64,000 bases of DNA from Planctomycetaceae bacterium (lineage in GTDB: Bacteria > Planctomycetota > Planctomycetia > Pirellulales > Pirellulaceae). The number at the start of each line of letters is the position of its first letter. The stretch's first letter is position 1. The notes under the pieces were generated by a model. It made no database searches. It saw only the letters and a list, made by a program, of their open reading frames with translations, and had not been told where the DNA came from. The position numbers and the translations under genes were made by a program. Positions 58,495 through 64,000 of the stretch are shown piece after piece. The stretch lies in NCBI GenBank assembly GCA_007694185.1, contig RECD01000102.1:84244-148243 (forward strand), read 5' to 3'.

Positions 58495-58583
58495 TAAGCA
58501 ATGAGCGGTAAGAAAGTGTCCGGAACCTTTTGTGCAAAGCACCCGTAGGGCGAGTTCCTCGCAAAAGGTTCCGGACTCTTTTT
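58495..58583 (+). repeat. Palindromic dispersed repeat, complete copy
   Basis: Starts at TAAGCAATGAGCGGTAAGAA and contains a perfect 15-bp inverted repeat, GTCCGGAACCTTTTG (58518-58532) with CAAAAGGTTCCGGAC (58562-58576). Smaller hairpins lie inside the loop: GTGC-AAA-GCAC (58532-58542), CCC/GGG (58542-58550) and GCGAG-TTC-CTCGC-type pairing (58550-58562). The arrangement could fold as a branched cloverleaf. A TTTTT run follows at 58579-58583, so the plus-strand transcript could end here. A second copy begins at 63969 with one mismatch in 32 visible bases. Confidence 0.8.
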
Positions 58584-58656
58584 GCTGCACGATCCTAAGT
58601 CGCTGACGGCTCGGTCGATGCCGCGTGCCCGTCGGCGCCGTTTGTCAGTTCGCTAT

Positions 58657-58675
58657 CTGCCCTGCCCTGCCCTGC
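58657..58675 (+). repeat. Pentanucleotide tandem repeat (CCTGC)n
   Basis: Roughly four consecutive CCTGC units (CTGC then three full CCTGC). It lies about 90 bases before the Gfo/Idh start, in the gap after the palindromic repeat. Prone to slippage, but no coding consequence is seen. Confidence 0.5.
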
Positions 58676-58762
58676 CCTCACCGTCCCCGCCCCGGTGTGG
58701 CCCAGCCCGATCACGAACCGGCCGCTACGGCCTTTTCGCTACCCTGCTCTCCACTCAGGAAC

Positions 58763-60136
58763 ATGACCATGTCGGCTCCCCAATCGGCCTCACCGTCCCC
58801 GTATCGGCCTTCCCGGCGTGCCTGGATGAAGGCATCGGCCGCCGCGGCGATCAGTGCCCCGGCGGTGTTGCATGGTCGCAACCTGAATGAGAAATTGCGG
58901 ATTGCGGTCATCGGCTGCGGCGGCCGTGGCGGGTCCAATCTGCGTTCGGTCGAATCAGAGTCAATTGTGGCGCTCTGCGACGTCAATCAGGAAAACCTTG
59001 CCGCCGCCGCAAAACGCCACCCCAACGCCCGCACCGAAACCGACTTTCGCCGGTTGTTTGACCACGCCGGTGAGTTCGACGCGGTAGTCGTCAGCACCTG
59101 TGAACACACCCACGCCTTCGCAACCCTACCGGCGTTGCAATTGGGCAAGCACGTTTATTGCGAAAAGCCGCTCACCCACAGCGTCTGGGAGGCTCGGGTC
59201 ATCCGCGAGGCGGCCTCGCGAGCCAAGGTCGCTACCCAGATGGGGACGCAGATCCATGCCGGCGAAAACTATCGCCGGGTCGTTGAATTGGTTCAGTCGG
59301 GGGCGATCGGCCAGGTCAACGAAGTGCACGTTTGGGTCGGGCGCGCCTGGGGTTGGCAGGCGACCGAGGCCGAAGCTCGCGCCGGCGGCGACATCGTGTT
59401 CGTTCAGGAACGGCCGCGAGAAGCCGAACCGGTCCCGGCGGGGCTCGATTGGGACCTCTGGCTGGGCCCGGCACCGAATCGCTCGTTTCACAGCGTCTAT
59501 TTTCCAGGGCCCAAATGGTACCGCTGGTGGGACTTCGGCAGCGGCACCATGTCGGATCTCGGCAGCCACTGGATCGACCTGCCGTTCTGGGCGCTCCGGC
59601 TCGATTTCCCATTGACGGTCGAGGCCGACGGCCCGCCGCCCCACCCGGAACTCGCCCCCGCATCGATGTCGGCCACCTACGAGTACGGCCCACGCGGTGA
59701 AATGCCACCCGTCCGGCTGACTTGGTATCAAGGCGCTTTCAAGCCGCCCGCGTTGACCGCAGGCCGCATCCCCGCCTGGAACAGTGGAGTCTTGTTCGTC
59801 GGGGACCGTGGCATGTTGTTGGCCGATTACGGCAAGCACCTGCTGTTGCCCGAAGACCAATTCGTCGATTTCCAGGCCCCGGAACGCTCGATCCTGCCTT
59901 CGTTGGGGCATCACAACGAATGGATCCATGCCTGCAAAACGGGTGACCCGACGACGTGCGATTTCGAATATTCCGGCAAATTGACCGAAGCGAACCATCT
60001 GGGAAACGTCGCCTACCGGACCGGCAAAAAGCTGGTCTGGGACGCCAAAAATCTGAAGGCCGTCGGCGTCCCCGAAGCCGACCGCTTGATCCGCCGCGAG
60101 TACCGCAAAGGTTGGTCGCTCGAACCCTCGGCGTGA
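58763..60136 (+). CDS. Gfo/Idh/MocA family oxidoreductase with Tat-like signal
   Basis: About 457 residues. I take the ATG at 58763 (58769 is equally possible and better spaced from AGGA); the frame extends to 58625 without homology. Residues 14-30 ([18 protein letters not shown]) form a twin-arginine leader. Family motifs follow: [29 protein letters not shown], and [17 protein letters not shown] with the conserved EKP. A His-rich later segment reads [20 protein letters not shown]. It closely precedes the PVC-type propeller/cytochrome gene. Two copies of the palindromic repeat flank this pair, so it may be a cassette. Likely acts on an exported sugar derivative. Confidence 0.92.
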   Translation: MTMSAPQSASPSPYRPSRRAWMKASAAAAISAPAVLHGRNLNEKLRIAVIGCGGRGGSNLRSVESESIVALCDVNQENLAAAAKRHPNARTETDFRRLFDHAGEFDAVVVSTCEHTHAFATLPALQLGKHVYCEKPLTHSVWEARVIREAASRAKVATQMGTQIHAGENYRRVVELVQSGAIGQVNEVHVWVGRAWGWQATEAEARAGGDIVFVQERPREAEPVPAGLDWDLWLGPAPNRSFHSVYFPGPKWYRWWDFGSGTMSDLGSHWIDLPFWALRLDFPLTVEADGPPPHPELAPASMSATYEYGPRGEMPPVRLTWYQGAFKPPALTAGRIPAWNSGVLFVGDRGMLLADYGKHLLLPEDQFVDFQAPERSILPSLGHHNEWIHACKTGDPTTCDFEYSGKLTEANHLGNVAYRTGKKLVWDAKNLKAVGVPEADRLIRREYRKGWSLEPSA

Positions 60137-60452
60137 CCGGTGGGCACGGAGCAGGCCTCTGCTCGACCAGGCGTCGCAACCGCAGACGACCGAAGTTAAT
60201 CGCCACGGTTGCCTCTGCATGACCCTGTTGGGTCGACCAGGCGAATGGGCTGGCCACAGCCCTCCGTCAGTTCCGCCCTGCCCTTCAAGACTGCTTGCCC
60301 ATGTTTTCGAGCGGATGGTTATACTCCGAGTGGCGTCCCGGGGTCCGTCGGGGCGGTCGAAGGTCGTTGATTTCGGCTCTGCGACCGCGACCGGCTTTGG
60401 AATCGGCCTCGTATGGTCCTGCTTCATTCTCCCATAGTCGATCTTCTCACCC
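60137..60452. other. Intergenic region before the PVC-type propeller gene
   Basis: Nothing coding is supported in these 316 bases. Small hairpins GAGCAG-GCCT-CTGCTC (60149-60164) and GACCC-TGTT-GGGTC (60221-60234) are present, and the 11-mer TCGACCAGGCG occurs twice (near 60163 and 60233). No clear promoter seen. Confidence 0.4.
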
Positions 60453-63400
60453 ATGCACCGCCTGTCGCTTTCCGGCTTGGACGGACTCGTCTGCCGACTC
60501 GTTTTCAGCGTACTGATCGTCTCCTGCCTGGCTACCGGTAGGGCTTTTGCCCAACGGGATCTGACGGAGATCCCGGCGCCCGATCCGGTCGCCGAAATGG
60601 CCGCGATGAAGGTTGCCGACGAGGCGGTCGTGAACCTCTTTGCCGCCGATCCCGACATCCGCAAGCCGATCCAAATCAACTTCGATTCCCGTGGCCGATT
60701 GTGGGTAGCCAGCAGCGAGGTCTACCCCCAAATCAAGCCGGGCGAAATTGCGAATGACAAGATTTTGGTTTTGGAGGATACCACCGGCGACGGGGTTTGC
60801 GATGTCAGCACCGTCTTTGCGGATGGGTTGTTGATCCCCACCGGGGTGGTCCCCGACGAGCAGGGCGGCGCCTACGTCGCGGCCAGCACCGAGTTGCTCC
60901 ATTTCGCCGACACCGACGGCGACGGGGTGGCGGATCAGCGGCGGGTCGTGCTCAGCGGTTTTGGCACCGAGGACACCCATCACCTGATCCATACCTTGCG
61001 GTGGGGGCCGGATGGCTGTCTCTATTTCAATCAGTCGATTTACATCCACAGTCACGTGGAGACCGCGTTCGGGACACGGCACTTGGACGGTGGCGGCATC
61101 TGGCGTTATCGTCCCGATACCGGCGAGCTGTCGGTGCTGTGCAAGGGATTCGTGAATCCTTGGGGGCACGTGTTCGATGCCCATGGCGAATCGTTTGCCA
61201 CGGACGGGGCCTATTTTGAAGGGATCAATTACGTCTTTCCCGATTCCGTGTTCGTGAAGTCGCCGGGCGAATTGCGTTGGTTGGGGGGGATGAACCCCGG
61301 CAGTCCTAAGCATTGTGGGTTGGAAGTCATTTCCGGGAGCCATTTTCCTGAGTCTTGGTGGGGCGATTTGGTGACGAACGACTTCCGCGGGCAGCGGGTC
61401 TGTCGATTCACCGTCCGGCCCGCGGGTAGCCATTACACCAGTCGCCAGCAGCCCGAGGTCTTGACCAGCAGCCACATCGCCTTTCGGCCGATCGATGCCC
61501 GCATGGGTCCCGACGGCGCGTTGTACGTTGCGGACTGGTACAACCCGATCATCCAACACGGGGAAGTCGACTTTCGTGACGAACGCCGTGACCGTGAGCG
61601 GGGGCGGGTGTGGCGGGTTCACATGCCCGGCCGCCCCTTGGATTCTCTCCCCGATTTCGAGGCGGCTTCCACGGACGGATTGATCGAATTGTTGGAGCAT
61701 CCGTCCTTGGCGGTTCGTCAGTTCGCCCGACAACATCTCTGGTCTCGGGTTCGGCAAAACGCCGGTGAAGTTCTCGAGGCGGTCAGCCTTTGGCGTGACG
61801 CGGCTACCGACGAGAGTCGACTCGCCACGAGGTCGCTGGAGCATCAATGGTTGGGCGAGGTCGCCGGTCAGTTTGCCCTCGACGCCTTTGAGATCGTGGC
61901 CGGGATGCAGCCCGGTAGCGTGGCCCGGACTTCGCTCCGCAGCGCCGTTCGGTCCGGCGGTCTGGAACATCCCGCGGTAGCCGCTCGTATCACCGCGTCG
62001 GCGCTGGGCGACCATGCCGCTAGCCGATTGGAGGCCGTCGTCGCGTTGGGGCAGGCCGAGTCGGGCGCCGCTTCGATCGAGGCCACGAAAACCCTCTTGG
62101 AGGTTGCCCAACGGTTCGGCGAGGGGGCTGACGACCCGCTGCTCGATTTCGCCCTCTGGCAGTCGTTTCGCCGGCTGAGCGGTTCCTGGATTGAGGCGAT
62201 CCGAGAAGACCGGTTGGCTTGGCAACCGCATGCAGCCGGACTTGCGTACGCGGTTTCGGCGGCAGCCAGCAGCGCCGCCGCCGATGCGGTCCTGCCTTTG
62301 TTGCAGCAGCGGGAACTGGGGGATGCCCAGAAGCGTCCTTTGATCGCCGCGATAGCCGCCTCCGGCGATCCCGCGACGCTCGGCAAGTTGTTGGCTTTGG
62401 CACTGAAAGCTGCGGTGGCGGATGGCGAGCCTTGGGAAGACACCTGGGTTGCCACGTTGGATCAATTGGTGCAGCGGTCCGGGCGTGACCGTGTCGTACC
62501 CCAGGATGCCGCGACGTTGCTCAGCGAACGCTTTCCCGCTGCCGATTCCCTGCCAGCGGAACCAAAGCTCCGCCACCTGGTGATCACCGCCGCGGGGCTC
62601 TGGAAGGCCGAGTCGATGTTGCCTGCCTTGCTGGCGATCGCCTCCAGCCCCGCGCCGGGCGAATCGCTCCTCCCCACACTGCGGGCTTTGTCGAACTTTG
62701 AAGCTGCCGCCGCCGCTGACGAGTTGAACCGCTGGGCAACTCGTGGCAACGGGCTCGGTAACCCCGCCGCGGCGATCGAGGCTGCCGTCGCGCTCGCTTC
62801 CCGCCGCCCGAACTTGGCGGCTCAAGCGGTGGTCGGCTTGCTCGACGAATTGTCGGCAGACCAGGATGCGAGCCGCCTGCTGTTAGCGCTGCGGACCAAT
62901 CAGGCGGTCGCGGGTCAGGTCGCCGAGCGATTGAATCAAGCGGAACTGTCCCGCCCACGTGCACAATCCTTGCTCTCTGCGGTTCGCAACGCGGGCGGTA
63001 GCGAACTCTTGGAAGCGGCGATTCACGCTGCCGGCAGACTGGACAAGGCGGGGTGGGAGCCGACGCCAGAGTTGGCGGCTGAGATCCTGGCTGCCGCCTC
63101 GACCCACGGCGATCCTGCCAAAGGTGAGTCGATTTACCGCCGAGCGGCGCTTCAATGCGTCAACTGCCATGCGATCGGTCCCGCCGGCGGATTGGTCGGT
63201 CCCAATCTGATTTCGCTCGGCAGCAGCTCGCAACCCGATTACATCCTGGAATCGTTGTGGTTACCGGATGCCCGGTTGAAGGAGGGCTACAACACCCTGA
63301 GCGTTTTGACCGACGACGGCCGAGTCACTTCGGGCATCCCGATCGGACGCGGCGACTCGAACCTGAGATTGCGGCTCGCGGATGGCAAGGAAGTCGATCT

Positions 63401-63971
63401 GCCGATCGATGCCATCGAAGACGAGCAGCCGGGTAAATCGTTGATGCCCGCCGGCTCGATCGATTCACTCACCCGCGACGAACTGATCCATCTGGTCGCC
63501 TTTCTCCGAGCGTTGGGGCGTGACCCCGCCTACACGGTTTCGGCCGATTCGATCGTCCGCGAATTCGAGACGCTAAGTTTTTCCAAGGAGGCTCAGCAGC
63601 GGCTGAATCGCACCAGCACCGATTCGGTCGCGGTCGAGGACCCGGTGTTCCAGTGGCGTCCCGTCACCACCTTGGTCAACGGCTCCCTGCCGATTTCCGA
63701 ACTGGATGGTTTTCGTCAACACGCCACGACGCCACTGCTTTCATTCGTTCGCTTTCACGTCGTCGTGCCGGAGGGGCAGGAGCCGCCACGAATCGAATTA
63801 CCGACCGGCGAAATCGACCTATGGGTCGATGGGAAACCGACGCCGCCCGCCGAGTTGGCCTCGTTGAAATGGTCGCCCGGGACGCATGCGATCGTCCTCG
63901 CCATCAATCGCGATGCGTTTCAAGGTGACTTCATGATCCGTCTCGGCCAAGCCGATGCCGCAAAGCCCTAA
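60453..63971 (+). CDS. PVC-type membrane-associated propeller / HEAT / haem-binding protein
   Basis: A 1172-residue secreted protein (signal peptide VFSVLIVSCLATGRAFAQ). Residues 40-400 form the beta-propeller typical of the PVC-group dehydrogenase-like family (RPIDARMGPDGALYVADWYN, RGRVWRVHMPGRPLDS). Residues 400-860 are HEAT-like helical repeats. The C-terminal part has a haem-binding domain with CVNCHAIGPAGG (CxxCH), followed by the signature SLWLPDARLKEGYNTL and DSLTRDELIHLVAFLRALGR. The last 120 residues look like a small beta domain. It probably transfers electrons at the cell envelope from an oxidised sugar or alcohol; the preceding Gfo/Idh gene fits that. The stop TAA is the first three bases of the second palindromic repeat. 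Confidence 0.93.
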   Translation: MHRLSLSGLDGLVCRLVFSVLIVSCLATGRAFAQRDLTEIPAPDPVAEMAAMKVADEAVVNLFAADPDIRKPIQINFDSRGRLWVASSEVYPQIKPGEIANDKILVLEDTTGDGVCDVSTVFADGLLIPTGVVPDEQGGAYVAASTELLHFADTDGDGVADQRRVVLSGFGTEDTHHLIHTLRWGPDGCLYFNQSIYIHSHVETAFGTRHLDGGGIWRYRPDTGELSVLCKGFVNPWGHVFDAHGESFATDGAYFEGINYVFPDSVFVKSPGELRWLGGMNPGSPKHCGLEVISGSHFPESWWGDLVTNDFRGQRVCRFTVRPAGSHYTSRQQPEVLTSSHIAFRPIDARMGPDGALYVADWYNPIIQHGEVDFRDERRDRERGRVWRVHMPGRPLDSLPDFEAASTDGLIELLEHPSLAVRQFARQHLWSRVRQNAGEVLEAVSLWRDAATDESRLATRSLEHQWLGEVAGQFALDAFEIVAGMQPGSVARTSLRSAVRSGGLEHPAVAARITASALGDHAASRLEAVVALGQAESGAASIEATKTLLEVAQRFGEGADDPLLDFALWQSFRRLSGSWIEAIREDRLAWQPHAAGLAYAVSAAASSAAADAVLPLLQQRELGDAQKRPLIAAIAASGDPATLGKLLALALKAAVADGEPWEDTWVATLDQLVQRSGRDRVVPQDAATLLSERFPAADSLPAEPKLRHLVITAAGLWKAESMLPALLAIASSPAPGESLLPTLRALSNFEAAAAADELNRWATRGNGLGNPAAAIEAAVALASRRPNLAAQAVVGLLDELSADQDASRLLLALRTNQAVAGQVAERLNQAELSRPRAQSLLSAVRNAGGSELLEAAIHAAGRLDKAGWEPTPELAAEILAAASTHGDPAKGESIYRRAALQCVNCHAIGPAGGLVGPNLISLGSSSQPDYILESLWLPDARLKEGYNTLSVLTDDGRVTSGIPIGRGDSNLRLRLADGKEVDLPIDAIEDEQPGKSLMPAGSIDSLTRDELIHLVAFLRALGRDPAYTVSADSIVREFETLSFSKEAQQRLNRTSTDSVAVEDPVFQWRPVTTLVNGSLPISELDGFRQHATTPLLSFVRFHVVVPEGQEPPRIELPTGEIDLWVDGKPTPPAELASLKWSPGTHAIVLAINRDAFQGDFMIRLGQADAAKP

Positions 63972-64000
63972 GCAATGAGCGGTAAAAAAGTGTCCGGAAC
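63969..64000 (+). repeat. Palindromic dispersed repeat, second copy cut by window end
   Basis: Thirty-two bases match the copy at 58495-58526 with a single G-to-A difference (TAAGAAAG to TAAAAAAG), in the same orientation. The first TAA is also the stop codon of the preceding gene. The inverted-repeat arm begins (GTCCGGAAC) just before the window ends, so the rest of the element should lie beyond 64000. Confidence 0.8.

Noticed and set aside
60447-62825. Long open frame antisense to the PVC-type propeller gene (792 codons)
   Set aside because: No leader, motif or ribosome site, and the sense strand clearly encodes a known multidomain protein.

Overview
The window looks like a stretch of chromosome from a planctomycete, most likely of the Pirellulales/Pirellulaceae type. 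The evidence is a high G+C content and several families concentrated in Planctomycetes: DUF1501, DUF1549/DUF1553 proteins with planctomycete cytochrome domains, a DUF1559 pseudopilin-like protein, DUF4159, a large PVC-type propeller/HEAT/haem-binding protein, and three Gfo/Idh/MocA oxidoreductases (two with twin-arginine leaders). Genes are dense and on both strands, with many 1-4 bp start/stop overlaps and several convergent overlaps. No rRNA, tRNA, CRISPR array or transposase was seen.

Layout. 1-2.7 kb: the end of an MFS transporter and a type-3 prolyl-tRNA synthetase. 2.98-10.9 kb (minus): a tight four-gene unit of RegA/PrrA-type response regulator, redoxin-like lipoprotein without its cysteines, giant cytochrome/DUF1549/DUF1553 protein and DUF1501 protein. 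11.1-14.6 kb: TPR/peptidase-MA protein coupled to DUF4159. 14.7-21.6 kb: class V aminotransferase, secreted alpha/beta hydrolase-like protein, HEAT-like membrane protein, acyl-adenylate ligase and class II aldolase. 22-26.5 kb: ammonium transporter, small conserved protein, lipoprotein, DUF1559 protein and a frameshifted DUF1559 remnant. 26.6-34.5 kb: lutABC lactate utilisation, then clpB and dnaK on the other strand. 34.9-39.6 kb: prephenate dehydratase, C25-like peptidase, Gfo/Idh oxidoreductase.

40-45.7 kb holds a type-I-secretion-like set: ABC exporter, HlyD adaptor and TolC-like lipoprotein. The ABC protein has lost almost every catalytic motif of its ATPase domain, which makes it the strongest candidate for unusual biology here. 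45.7-48.9 kb: ketopantoate-reductase-like protein, tyrosine recombinase, GalE. 48.9-52.1 kb: a Gfo/Idh plus DHDPS-family pair divergent from an AraC regulator, resembling a sugar or sugar-acid catabolic locus. 52.1-53.9 kb: a HemN/HemW-like radical SAM protein translationally coupled to a GcvH-like lipoyl protein. 53.9-58.4 kb: PQQ-type propeller protein divergent from aroDE, then a GNAT acetyltransferase and rsgA. 58.5-64 kb: a Gfo/Idh protein and a PVC-type propeller/cytochrome protein bracketed by two same-orientation copies of a palindromic repeat; the second copy is cut by the window edge.

All calls come from reading the sequence and recalled family motifs; no database search was run.
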